A stretch of DNA of 64,000 nt from CALHRB01 sp964473465 (GTDB lineage: Bacteria; Bacteroidota; Ignavibacteria; Kapaibacteriales; UBA2268). Below the pieces are notes generated by a model. It saw nothing but the letters and a program-made list of their open reading frames with translations, was not told the origin of the DNA and made no database searches. A program made the translations under genes and the position numbers. Of this stretch, positions 1 through 8,833 are shown one piece after another. The stretch spans positions 248,001 through 312,000 of the forward strand of contig CAYYPE010000002.1 of assembly GCA_964473465.1 (NCBI GenBank). Reading direction: 5' to 3'. Numbering within the stretch: position 1 is the stretch's first letter; each line of letters starts with the position of its first letter.

Positions 1-100
1 GATTTTTTTCGATTTGTTCTATTGCAGTTTTGACTGCTTTTAGTTTTTCTTCGCTCATTTTTTTTGGCTCTACTGCCTCTTTGTTTTCTTTTGCTGACAT
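1..100 (-). CDS. recA: RecA recombinase, N-terminal 33 residues only (cut by window edge)
   Basis: The reverse strand from the ATG at 100 encodes a Lys/Glu-rich leader, then MSEEKLKAVKTAIEQIEKN, and runs off the window. The segment KAVKTAIEQIEKN matches the start of RecA, where it is followed by FGKGS; that continuation lies outside. RecA is the DNA-dependent ATPase of homologous recombination and the SOS response. The Walker motifs are not in the window, so the call rests on about 14 characteristic residues. No SOS-like operator is evident in the 90 bases upstream. Confidence 0.8.
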   Translation of the reverse strand, partial: MSAKENKEAVEPKKMSEEKLKAVKTAIEQIEKN

Positions 101-191
101 TTTCTTTCTAAATTATTTGTAAAAAATTTTTCTATAACTTAATAAAAAAGTTCGTTTTTTTCTCAGCATTTTCTAACTTATCAAAATTGAA

Positions 192-1262
192 TTATTCAAC
201 AAAATAAATTCCATTATAAGAAAAACTGAGTAATAGTGCAATTAATGCAATCCAGCCAATTATTTTTCGCTTCGGGTCGAGAACAGTATTATCATAAACA
301 GGAGGGTGTTTGAGTTTTATAAAAAACCGGGTTATCAATCCCCAGAAAATCCATCCGCCCCATCCTTGAAAATACCATGGTATTGTTTGTTTTATCCAGC
401 TCAAAACAGGCAGAATTGTATTTTGCAAGAAAATATAAATCCCTGATGGATTATCATAGTTCAGCAATTCATATAATAACGATAGCACTGAACCAAAACC
501 TATTATTACTATCAGCCACCATACATATTTTGCTATTATATGCTGCTTTTCTCCGAACATAGCATAAGTAACATGACCGCCGTCAAGCTGACCAAGCGGG
601 AGCATATTTAAGGCTGTTACAAATAAACCGAACCAGCCAACGCATAAAAATGGATAATGATAAACCTCATTCATTGGCGGCAGCCAACCGTTTGGATTAG
701 CAAACAAGCTGCTCATAAATGAAAAAAGGAGAGTGTCGCCAAAATGAAGACCCGTATCTAATACTCCTGTTATCTGATAATGTGGGTGTATCGTATATAT
801 GAATTCTTTTGGTGGAAGTGTTTGAAATCCAATTATTAAAAAAATCAAACATACAATGAAACCAGAAATAGGTCCGGCTACACCAATATCGAATAGTGCT
901 TTTTTGCTTGTGATTGGACTTCGGGTTTTTATCACTGCCCCGAATGTTCCGAACAGCATTATTTCGGGAATTGGGATTGGAATATAGTAGGGCAGTGTTG
1001 CATCAACTTTATGATATCGAGCTGCAAAATAATGACCAAATTCATGAGCCGATAAAAAAGTTAAAACAAGAACTGCATACGTTAAACCAGATGACCAATT
1101 TGCTATATCTAAGTAATTTTCCCCCGCCCAAAGGGCTCCTGCTATTGTGCAGGTAAGAAAAGTTGCTAAAAACAATAGAAGGTGGACGCTCCAATGTGTG
1201 CTTTTTGGTTTAGCATAATAAGGCTCATTTGCAAGATATCTGGATGAATATGGATTATCCAT
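192..1262 (-). CDS. Site-2 protease family (M50) zinc metalloprotease, membrane
   Basis: This is an intramembrane or membrane-associated zinc protease of the S2P/M50 family, 356 residues. The zinc-binding helix HEFGH is at residues 73-77, and the second metal-ligand motif LDGGH is at about 226-230, within NMLPLGQLDGGH. Hydrophobic segments at about 25-45, 60-75, 128-147 and 245-270 make it polytopic. The spacing and the PIPIPEIMLFGTFGAVI stretch fit the soluble-domain-free group common in Bacteroidota and cyanobacteria. It overlaps the upstream small membrane protein gene by 8 nt, so the two are probably translated together. Its substrate is unknown; roles in regulated proteolysis of membrane regulators are known for relatives. 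Confidence 0.88.
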   Translation of the reverse strand: MDNPYSSRYLANEPYYAKPKSTHWSVHLLLFLATFLTCTIAGALWAGENYLDIANWSSGLTYAVLVLTFLSAHEFGHYFAARYHKVDATLPYYIPIPIPEIMLFGTFGAVIKTRSPITSKKALFDIGVAGPISGFIVCLIFLIIGFQTLPPKEFIYTIHPHYQITGVLDTGLHFGDTLLFSFMSSLFANPNGWLPPMNEVYHYPFLCVGWFGLFVTALNMLPLGQLDGGHVTYAMFGEKQHIIAKYVWWLIVIIGFGSVLSLLYELLNYDNPSGIYIFLQNTILPVLSWIKQTIPWYFQGWGGWIFWGLITRFFIKLKHPPVYDNTVLDPKRKIIGWIALIALLLSFSYNGIYFVE

Positions 1263-1671
1263 TTGAACTACCTGACTTTCTTCTGCTTAAATTAAAAGTA
1301 ATTATACCTGTATCACTTATTTTTAAATTTGTTTCTTTCATTGAAAATCGAAAATCAATAAATTTATCGAAAATTTTATCCTTTATTTTTGCCTCTGACT
1401 GAAAATTAAAAACAGTCATTTTATAATTATTTTTTATTAGCATTTTCTTCAATATTCCGCTTAATTTCCTGAATATTTTTCTCTTATCGTAATCTAATCC
1501 AACTTTAAGAAAATAAAAGCCGTTAATTATTCCAATAACTGAGATTACTAAAGAATATACTCTAATCAATGATATAATATCAGATGAAGATTTGATGCTA
1601 AAATTTATTGATATCAAAAGAGTTGATAAAAATATCCAGAACATTCCGTTTATTATCAGAATATATTTCAC
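1255..1671 (-). CDS. Small membrane protein, unknown function
   Basis: This 138-residue protein is not recognised. Two hydrophobic helices (about 4-24 and 38-58) are followed by a basic cytosolic-type tail with beta-strand character. The start is GTG (1669-1671), which shares one base with the TAG stop of the preceding gene (TAGTG), so translational coupling is likely. At its other end it overlaps the M50 protease gene by 8 nt. The arrangement of two small membrane proteins coupled to an S2P-like protease suggests a functional unit, but this is inference. Confidence 0.6.
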   Translation of the reverse strand: MKYILIINGMFWIFLSTLLISINFSIKSSSDIISLIRVYSLVISVIGIINGFYFLKVGLDYDKRKIFRKLSGILKKMLIKNNYKMTVFNFQSEAKIKDKIFDKFIDFRFSMKETNLKISDTGIITFNLSRRKSGSSNG

Positions 1672-2108
1672 TATATATTGAAATATTTATTTAAATAATA
1701 CCAAATTTGATTGAAATTCCCGTTTAATGCATCATAAATTTCAACATAAACAAATAGAATTATCGAAACTACAAAATATGAAATTATTATTATTTTAATT
1801 CTGTTTTGCTTTTTATGTATGTCTGATTCCGGATCATTAAGCAACTTAAAAAAAAATCTGTATCTGTCCTTATGCAAAAAAATCAGGTAGTTGACTATCA
1901 CCAGCAAAATAAAAACAATCAGACTAACCAATTTTAAGATAAGATGTAATTTATATAATGCATTAATATAAATTATTAACGTTGCAATATTTATCCCTTG
2001 AAAAAAGGATAAAATAAAGACAACCATAATGCTCTTATTAAAATTATCCTTTTTGAAATTAAAAAAGGATAAAAGACCGAGATATATGCTATGATAAAAT
2101 TTAAGCAC
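1671..2108 (-). CDS. Small membrane protein, unknown function
   Basis: This 145-residue protein has three to four predicted membrane helices (about 28-48, 55-77 and 105-123) separated by short basic loops. The stretch VIVNYLIFLHKDRY resembles small membrane proteins scattered in Bacteroidota, but no named family can be claimed. It lies 15 bases downstream of lysS on the same strand, and its stop overlaps the next GTG start by one base, so lysS, this gene, the next membrane protein and the M50 protease may form one transcript. Confidence 0.6.
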   Translation of the reverse strand: MLKFYHSIYLGLLSFFNFKKDNFNKSIMVVFILSFFQGINIATLIIYINALYKLHLILKLVSLIVFILLVIVNYLIFLHKDRYRFFFKLLNDPESDIHKKQNRIKIIIISYFVVSIILFVYVEIYDALNGNFNQIWYYLNKYFNI

Positions 2109-2123
2109 TTTACATCAAAAAAA

Positions 2124-3635
2124 TTAAATTTTGGATTTTTCCGGTCTCATTTGCGGGAAAAATAAAACATCTCTGATTGATTTTTCTCCGGTAAGCAGCA
2201 TAACAAGTCTGTCAATTCCAATTCCAAGTCCGGCAGTTGGAGGCATTCCAACTTCAAGGGCATACAGGAAATCTTCGTCAACAACCATAGCCTCTTCATC
2301 ACCACCGGCACGCATTAGAGCCTGCTCTTCGAGTCTTTGTCTCTGATCACGAGGGTCGTTCAGTTCCGAAAATGCATTTGCGACTTCGAACCCGGCAATA
2401 AATAATTCAAATCGTTCAACAATACCTTCCTCGCTTCTATGTTTTTTTGCAAGTGGGGACATCTCCACCGGATAATCAATCATAAAAGTGGGCTGAATTA
2501 AATGTGGTTGAACTTTCACAGAAAATATTTCATCAAGAATTTTCATCGCACCTGATTTTTCTTCAACTTCAACATTAAGTTTTTTGGCAGCATTATAAAG
2601 TTCTTCTCTTGTTAAATTTTTTAGGTTCATACCAGTATATTCAAGGAGAAGGTCATACATTTTAGCCCTTCTGAAAGGCTTTTCAAGCTTAATCTCCCTC
2701 CCGTCATATTCTAACATTTCTGTTCCATTAACCTTTTTGGCTATTGTTATCAGCAGGTCTTCTGTCATATCCATCATCCAGTTATAATCTTTGTATGCAA
2801 CGTAAATTTCCATTGATGTAAACTCAGGATTATGCATTCTGTCCATACCCTCATTTCGGAAATTCTTGCTGATTTCATAAACTCCCTCGAAACCTCCAAC
2901 AATCAATCTTTTAAGGTAAAGCTCATCGGCTATTCTAAGGTATAAATCTATGTCCAGAGCGTTATGATGAGTAATAAAAGGTCTTGCTGTTGCCCCACCA
3001 TACAAAGGTTGCAGGATAGGAGTTTCGACTTCGAGCCAGCCACGTGAATCAAAATAATGACGCATCTCTGTAATAATTTTAGCTCTTTTTTTAAAGGTTT
3101 CCCTGATTTGGTGATTGACAATTAAATCAAGATACCTCTTACGATATCGTTGCTCAACATCGGCAAAAGCATCGTATACGATTTTGTTTCCTGCTTCATC
3201 AATCTCTTCTTTTGGTGTTGGCAAAACTCTTAGAGATTTACACAGGATTTCAACCTTCCTTGCGTGAACAGTAATCTCGCCCATTCTGGTTCTGAAAACA
3301 AAACCCTCAACCCCGATAATATCTCCGATATCCAGTAACTTTAGTTTATCATAAAAATCCGGCAAATCATTTTGTTTAAAATATATTTGAATCTTATCAC
3401 TTTCGTCCCGAATATCGCAGAATGTTGCTTTTCCCATTGTTCTTATTGTCATTATTCGTCCGGCAACACTGACATTTTCGAATTTCGAAGGATCGTCGTC
3501 TCTGAAATTTGTTTGTATCTCTTTGTTTGATATGTTTTTATTGAATGAATATGGGAATACATTAATCCCTGCTTGCTCGAGTTCTTCGAGTTCTTCTAAT
3601 CTTCTGATTTCCTGATCGTTTCTTTGTAAACTCAT
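2124..3635 (-). CDS. lysS: Lysine--tRNA ligase, class II
   Basis: This enzyme charges tRNA-Lys with lysine using ATP. The 503-residue protein has the usual class II layout: an N-terminal OB-fold anticodon-binding domain (about 55-145, VAGRIMTIRTMGKATF), then the catalytic domain with motif 2 (FRNEGMDRMHNPEFTSMEIY) and motif 3 (GLGIGIDRLVMLLTG) near the C-terminus. The length is typical of bacterial LysS. It starts at the ATG at 3633-3635, and two small membrane protein genes follow it closely. It is a housekeeping gene with nothing unusual. Confidence 0.97.
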   Translation of the reverse strand: MSLQRNDQEIRRLEELEELEQAGINVFPYSFNKNISNKEIQTNFRDDDPSKFENVSVAGRIMTIRTMGKATFCDIRDESDKIQIYFKQNDLPDFYDKLKLLDIGDIIGVEGFVFRTRMGEITVHARKVEILCKSLRVLPTPKEEIDEAGNKIVYDAFADVEQRYRKRYLDLIVNHQIRETFKKRAKIITEMRHYFDSRGWLEVETPILQPLYGGATARPFITHHNALDIDLYLRIADELYLKRLIVGGFEGVYEISKNFRNEGMDRMHNPEFTSMEIYVAYKDYNWMMDMTEDLLITIAKKVNGTEMLEYDGREIKLEKPFRRAKMYDLLLEYTGMNLKNLTREELYNAAKKLNVEVEEKSGAMKILDEIFSVKVQPHLIQPTFMIDYPVEMSPLAKKHRSEEGIVERFELFIAGFEVANAFSELNDPRDQRQRLEEQALMRAGGDEEAMVVDEDFLYALEVGMPPTAGLGIGIDRLVMLLTGEKSIRDVLFFPQMRPEKSKI

Positions 3636-3766
3636 TTATTTAACATATTTTAAAAAATTGAAAAATATAAAATTAAGAATATTATGATTAATGAGTTAGA
3701 AAAAAATTGTAATTTTCTATTTTTATCCATTCATTCATTCCTTTGTTATATATTTATAACAGTTTT

Positions 3767-3796
3767 TTGTTTTTCTGAACAAAATCATTAAATTGG
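3767..3796 (+). promoter_or_regulatory. Candidate Bacteroidota-type promoter for the GT2/GT4 operon
   Basis: TTG (3767-3769), 19 bases, then TAAATTGG (3789-3796), which matches TAnnTTTG at all but one position. Transcription would start near 3803, leaving about 20 bases before the proposed CTG start at 3822 and no upstream ATG. The motif is short and the region is AT-rich, so chance is possible. Confidence 0.4.
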
Positions 3797-3821
3797 TTTT
3801 TTTAATAAATAATCATTTTTT

Positions 3822-4826
3822 CTGTCAGAATATCCTGATATATCCGTTGTTATTGCTGCCCGAAATGAAGAGAAATTCATTTCTTATTGCATTGACTCGC
3901 TCTTAAATCAAACTTACAAAGGAAATATTTTCATTATTATAGTTGATGGAATGTCTCAGGACTCCACTCAGTCAATTGTCGAGGATTATATCCAGAAAAA
4001 TAATAATATAATCCTTCTTAAAAATGAAAAAATTCTTCAATCATCGGGAAGAAATCTGGGTATTACTTTTGCCAAAACCCCACTGGTTGCCTATATTGAT
4101 GCTCATAGCTTTGCTGAAAAAGACTGGCTCGAGCAGCTTTATTCTTCTTATTCAAAACTTTCTGAAACCGACGACAAAATTATCGGAGTGGGCAGTATTT
4201 ATAAAAATGCCGAAAATACCTTATTTTCAATTGCCTCAGAAATAGCTTTTGAAAGTATTATTATTGGAACAACAAAGGCTTCATTTCTAAAAAAGAAAAA
4301 AATCGAAAAAGTCGATAATGCCTATGCCTGTCTCTATGATATAAAGAAACTAACAAATGTCGGACTTTATAACCCTGAATTAGCGGTCGGGGAAGATATG
4401 GAATTAAACAATAGACTAACGTATAAGCTCGGATATAATCTTTACGTAAATCCTGATGCAATCACCTATTATTTTCGTAGAAATACTATCTCAGGAATAT
4501 TCAAACAGCAGATGAATTATGGCTTCTGGCGTCTTAAGGTTCTAAAATTGCTTGATATGTTCAATTTCAAAGTTTTTGCACCGGGTATTTTTTTATTAAT
4601 TTTGTTCTTGCTTTTTGTGTTTAGTTTTTTTTCAAAATTCTCTCTTTTCCTTTTTATTTTTTTGATATTAATTTATTTGCTGATAATCATCTTATCAACA
4701 ATTTATTATTCATTAAAGAGCAAAAAAATTCTTAGTTACTTGATTTTTATATTTCCTGCAATTCATTTTGGTTATGGTTTTGGCGTTTTGAAAAGTTTAC
4801 TAAAATTCAAAGGGATAAAAAATTAA
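3822..4826 (+). CDS. Glycosyltransferase family 2, membrane-anchored, apparent CTG start
   Basis: This is a GT-A fold transferase of the exopolysaccharide type, 334 residues. The first ATG, at 3951, falls after the essential nucleotide-binding strand. The frame is open back to a TAA at 3810 and encodes PDISVVIAARNEEKFI and then IIIVDGMSQDST, the standard GT2 beginning. No ATG, GTG or TTG exists there; CTG at 3822 gives MSEYPDISVV. AYIDAHSF (DxD position), GEDMELN and QQMNYGFWR match the GT2 acceptor and catalytic regions. Two C-terminal membrane helices lie at about residues 250-300. A GT4 gene follows with a one-base-class overlap. The sugar and acceptor are unknown. Confidence 0.85.
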   Translation: MSEYPDISVVIAARNEEKFISYCIDSLLNQTYKGNIFIIIVDGMSQDSTQSIVEDYIQKNNNIILLKNEKILQSSGRNLGITFAKTPLVAYIDAHSFAEKDWLEQLYSSYSKLSETDDKIIGVGSIYKNAENTLFSIASEIAFESIIIGTTKASFLKKKKIEKVDNAYACLYDIKKLTNVGLYNPELAVGEDMELNNRLTYKLGYNLYVNPDAITYYFRRNTISGIFKQQMNYGFWRLKVLKLLDMFNFKVFAPGIFLLILFLLFVFSFFSKFSLFLFIFLILIYLLIIILSTIYYSLKSKKILSYLIFIFPAIHFGYGFGVLKSLLKFKGIKN

Positions 4827-5982
4827 AAAAAACAATATAAAGTTCTGTATTTTTAACGCTCTTTACTATCCCCATACAGGGGGGGTCGAAAGGTATGTGC
4901 ATCAGCTGTCCCAAAAATTAATCGAACTTGGAAATGAAGTTACTATTGTTACTTTCAACACTGAAAATGCCAATCCTTTCGAAATCATAGGTAATTTGAA
5001 AATTTTCAGACTGCCAGCTTTTAATTTCCTGGGAGGCAGATATCCACTCCCCAAATTCAATAATAAATACTTTAGTATGATTAATGAGATTGAGAGATTG
5101 GATTTTGACTATGTTATAACCAACATGCGATTTTATCTTAGCTCATTAATTGCAGCAAAAATAGCAAGCAGGAAGAATATTCTTTCGATATTAATCGAAC
5201 ATACTACAGGTCATTTTACTGTAAATAATAAATTTTTCGATTGGATAGGGCATCATTATGAGCATTTTATATCAAATATTATAAAAAAAAGAATTGACTA
5301 TTTCTTTGGGGTATCAAAAGCTTGCAGTAATTGGCTTGGGCATTTTGGGATTAAGTCAAATGGTGAAATCTTTAACGGTGTGGATTGCAATTATCAAATC
5401 AGGAACTATTTCAATATCAAGCAGATGTATAATCTTCCTGATGACTCAATTATCATTTTTTTTGCCGGTAGATTAATTTTAGAAAAAGGTATTTTATTTC
5501 TAACCGAATCAATAAATCAATTGACCAAAGAAATAAATAATATCTATCTTTTTATTGCCGGTGTCGGTCCTTTGTATGAAGAAATAAAAGATAAATACAG
5601 AAATACTAATAATATTATTCTTCTTCAACAGATTGAATATGACGCCGTGATGAATTTCCTCAGTCAAACGGATATTGTGGTCATCCCTTCGTTCTATCCT
5701 GAAGGATTGCCAACCTTAATATTAGAAGCCGGAGCAAATAAATGTCCAACTATCTCAACCCCGATGGGTGGTGCAAGGGAAATCATCAGCGACATTAATT
5801 ACGGAATTATTATTGAACCAAAAAATATTGATGAGATTAAAAAAGCTATCTTGTTCCTGATTGAAAATCCAGAGAAAAGACTGACGTTAGGAGAAAATCT
5901 ATATAAAAAAATATGCGAAAATTATGACTGGAAAATTATAACTGATAATCTACTTAATGAATTGAATAATCTGAAAAAATGA
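4822..5982 (+). CDS. Glycosyltransferase family 4, apparent ATT start overlapping the previous stop
   Basis: This is a GT-B fold retaining glycosyltransferase, 386 residues. The first usual start, GTG at 4897, would remove the glycine-rich loop. The open frame encodes ALYYPHTGGVERYVHQL, a canonical GT4 N-terminus, and extends to a TAA at 4816. The best start is ATT at 4822, which forms ATTAA with the upstream TAA stop and gives MKKNNIKFCIFNA. The C-terminal half has FFAGRLILEKGI and PSFYPEGLPTLILEAGA, the EX7E-type nucleotide-sugar motif. The next gene starts inside this stop (ATGA). It probably acts with the preceding GT2 on a surface glycan. Confidence 0.87.
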   Translation: MKKNNIKFCIFNALYYPHTGGVERYVHQLSQKLIELGNEVTIVTFNTENANPFEIIGNLKIFRLPAFNFLGGRYPLPKFNNKYFSMINEIERLDFDYVITNMRFYLSSLIAAKIASRKNILSILIEHTTGHFTVNNKFFDWIGHHYEHFISNIIKKRIDYFFGVSKACSNWLGHFGIKSNGEIFNGVDCNYQIRNYFNIKQMYNLPDDSIIIFFAGRLILEKGILFLTESINQLTKEINNIYLFIAGVGPLYEEIKDKYRNTNNIILLQQIEYDAVMNFLSQTDIVVIPSFYPEGLPTLILEAGANKCPTISTPMGGAREIISDINYGIIIEPKNIDEIKKAILFLIENPEKRLTLGENLYKKICENYDWKIITDNLLNELNNLKK

Positions 5983-8789
5983 TTAATGACTTAGATAAAT
6001 TACCTGTGCTTTCACGAAAAATATCTCTTAATTTGATTGATATTTTAACAAATTCCAGAGATGCAAGTTTTTATAATTATACTCCGGAAGCAGTATTAAA
6101 ACCTGAAACCGAGCAGGACATTATTAACTTATTTCTCTGGTGCAGAAAATTCAACAAACATATAACATTTCGTGCCGCAGGAACAAGTCTTTCGGGGCAA
6201 GCTCTGACTGATGGAGTTCTGGTTGATTTGAACAGTGCTTGGAAAAGCTTTGATATCACCAAAAATAATATTTCAGTTACTGCTGATTGTGGAGTTATTG
6301 CCGGGAAAATTAATGAAAATCTGAAAAGAATCGGCAAAAAGATTGGACCCGATCCTGCTTCTATCAATTCCTGCACAATAGGGGGAATTATTGCTAACAA
6401 TTCCAGCGGTATGTCAAGCGGAGTGGCAAGAAATCCTTATCACACAATTCAATCTCTCAGGATTATACTTCCGTCCGGTTTAATCTTTGATACCAGCAAG
6501 CACAATTCAGCGTATCTGAAAAAATTCGAGCCGACAATGTTTGAAAGGCTTCTTGAAATTAAGAAAAATATACTTTCAAAAGATACTTTAAAAAATAAAA
6601 TTGCTCATAAATACCAGATTAAGAACACGATAGGCTATTCTCTTAATGCTTTTCTGGATTTCGATGAACCTCACGAAATTCTTGAACATCTTATGATTGG
6701 CTCCGAAGGGACGCTTGGTTTCATTTCCAGAGCAACTATGGGATTATTCGATGACTTCCCGATAAAATTGACGGGGCTTTTAATTTTTCCTACAGCAAGA
6801 GAAGCTCTTAATCAAGTCGAGATGATTAAAGATACTGGCGTCGAAGCTCTTGAATTTTTAGATTATTATTCGCTGGTATCAGTTGAAGTTAAGTTAAGAG
6901 GAGTTTATCCAGAGCTATTACTTGCTGAGGATAATTCTGCTTTACTGTTTGAGTATGCATGTTCGGACGCTCAAGAATCAGAGGCAAAATTTGAATTGAT
7001 AAATAAGTTAATAAAAGATTTTTCACTTGTTTGCCAACCTTTAATTACCGGAGATTATTTGCTTCAATCTAAACTCTGGAGCATAAGAAAAGGCTTGTTG
7101 GCTTCTTTGGGAAAAACAAAAGAATCTGAAACAACTTTCATACTCGAAGATATTTGCTTCCCGCTAAAAAGCCTGCCAGACGCAGTTCCTGATTTGCAAA
7201 ATCTCTTTTCCAGATTTAAATATGATAAAACAGGCGTTTATGGGCATGGGCTGGACGGAAACATGCATTTTATGTTAACCGAGAATTTCAATAATCCCGA
7301 TTCAGTCCGCAGGCTTTCTGCATTTATGGACGCATTGTTTGAACTGGTTGTAGTTAAATATGATGGTTCGCTCAAAGCTGAACACGGCACAGGCAGAAAC
7401 ATGGCTCCCTTTGTAAAAAAAGAATGGGGCGAAGATGCTTATAGTATTATGAAACAAATTAAAAACCTTTTTGACCCCCATAATTTTTTAAATCCGGGTG
7501 TTATTATCAATGATGATGAGAAAATTCATCTGAAAAATATAAAAGATTATCCAAAAATTGAAACTGATGCTGATGCCTGCATTGAGTGTGGCTTTTGCGA
7601 AAGTAATTGTCCAAGCAGAAATCTAACACTAACCCCAAGGAAACGAATTGTTCTTCAAAGGCAGATCTCACAAAAATATAGAGGTATTATCCCAAATGAG
7701 CTAAAATACATTTATGATTATTATGAAAAAGATACCTGTGCTGTTGATGGCATATGTTCTGTTAATTGTCCTATTGATATAAATACTGGTGATCTGGTTA
7801 AAAAACTCAGACGGCTCGAAAAAAAGAATTATCAGTTAGCAGCCGCAAAGTTTTTTTCTGAACATTTTTCTTCTCTTGAGTTTTTTCTTCGTTCAGGAAT
7901 AAAAAGTCTGAATTTTTTATCAAGGGTTTTTGGAATTGAAAACATAAATAAAACATTAAAGTTAATCAAGAAGAACATTCCTGCTTTTCCACTTCAGCAA
8001 TGGCGTAATAATTTGAATGCACCATCCCCCCGACTTTCAACAAAGCCAGCGAATCCCGAATTTGTGTATTTCCCTTCATGTGTCTCCAGATTAATGGGGA
8101 AATATAAAGAAGAAAATTTATCATTATCCGAAGCTATGATATTATTAGCAGAAAAGTCAAATTTGCAATTATTTTTGCCAAGGGATTCATCTGACTATTG
8201 TTGTGGAACTATCTTTGAATCAAAGGGTTTCTCAGAAGCAGGAAATAACTCACTTAATAAATTAATCCAACAACTTTTTCTTTGGTCTGACAAAGGAAGA
8301 TTGCCTATTATTATTGATTCTTCATCATGCAGTCAAAACCTAAAATTTTGTGAAAATCGCCTTGAAAAAAGCTATTTGGAGCAATATAAATATTTAAAAA
8401 TTATTGATACTATTGAATTCATTTATGACTATGTTATTGATAGAATTAAAATAAATAAAGTAAATTGCGTTGTTTTGCATAATACTTGTTCATCAACAAG
8501 GATGGGCTTAAATCATAAATGTTATGAAATTTTAAAAAAATGTTCCAATGATGTTTTTGTCCCTGATAACACTAATTGTTGCGGTTTTGCCGGAGATAGA
8601 GGATTCCTGTTTCCTGAACTGACAGAAAGTGCCACAAAGGACGAAACCCTTGAAGTTATTGAGTTTGCATCCGGCAAAGAAGTCTATGGTTTCTATTCAT
8701 CAAATACACCTTGTGAGATTGGAATGACCAATTCAACAGGATTTTTTTATGAATCGCTGGTTTTTCTCTTGCTTAAAGTAATTAAATAA
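5979..8789 (+). CDS. Fused FAD and Fe-S D-lactate-type dehydrogenase
   Basis: This 936-residue protein has an N-terminal FAD-binding PCMH domain (about 35-210, TFRAAGTSLSGQALTDG), a FAD-oxidase C-terminal domain (about 250-505, including YGHGLDGNMHF and AEHGTGRN), a ferredoxin-type pair of cysteine clusters (CIECGFCESNCPS near 534 and CAVDGICSVNCP near 587), and two CCG motifs (CCGTIFE near 741, CCGFAGDRG near 868). This order and length match Dld-II-type D-lactate dehydrogenases and YdiJ-type D-2-hydroxyglutarate dehydrogenases, which pass electrons to the quinone pool at the membrane. The exact hydroxyacid cannot be read from sequence. It is translationally coupled (ATGA) to the GT4 gene, an unusual partner. 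Confidence 0.9.
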   Translation: MINDLDKLPVLSRKISLNLIDILTNSRDASFYNYTPEAVLKPETEQDIINLFLWCRKFNKHITFRAAGTSLSGQALTDGVLVDLNSAWKSFDITKNNISVTADCGVIAGKINENLKRIGKKIGPDPASINSCTIGGIIANNSSGMSSGVARNPYHTIQSLRIILPSGLIFDTSKHNSAYLKKFEPTMFERLLEIKKNILSKDTLKNKIAHKYQIKNTIGYSLNAFLDFDEPHEILEHLMIGSEGTLGFISRATMGLFDDFPIKLTGLLIFPTAREALNQVEMIKDTGVEALEFLDYYSLVSVEVKLRGVYPELLLAEDNSALLFEYACSDAQESEAKFELINKLIKDFSLVCQPLITGDYLLQSKLWSIRKGLLASLGKTKESETTFILEDICFPLKSLPDAVPDLQNLFSRFKYDKTGVYGHGLDGNMHFMLTENFNNPDSVRRLSAFMDALFELVVVKYDGSLKAEHGTGRNMAPFVKKEWGEDAYSIMKQIKNLFDPHNFLNPGVIINDDEKIHLKNIKDYPKIETDADACIECGFCESNCPSRNLTLTPRKRIVLQRQISQKYRGIIPNELKYIYDYYEKDTCAVDGICSVNCPIDINTGDLVKKLRRLEKKNYQLAAAKFFSEHFSSLEFFLRSGIKSLNFLSRVFGIENINKTLKLIKKNIPAFPLQQWRNNLNAPSPRLSTKPANPEFVYFPSCVSRLMGKYKEENLSLSEAMILLAEKSNLQLFLPRDSSDYCCGTIFESKGFSEAGNNSLNKLIQQLFLWSDKGRLPIIIDSSSCSQNLKFCENRLEKSYLEQYKYLKIIDTIEFIYDYVIDRIKINKVNCVVLHNTCSSTRMGLNHKCYEILKKCSNDVFVPDNTNCCGFAGDRGFLFPELTESATKDETLEVIEFASGKEVYGFYSSNTPCEIGMTNSTGFFYESLVFLLLKVIK

Positions 8790-8833
8790 TTATATTTTTT
8801 GAAAATGGTATAATTATTGATTTTTCTTTCTTA

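Noticed and set aside
63..120. A TAATTTAG box just upstream of recA (minus strand)
   Set aside because: It lies within about ten bases of the ATG, too close for a normal leader, and no TTG is at the right distance.
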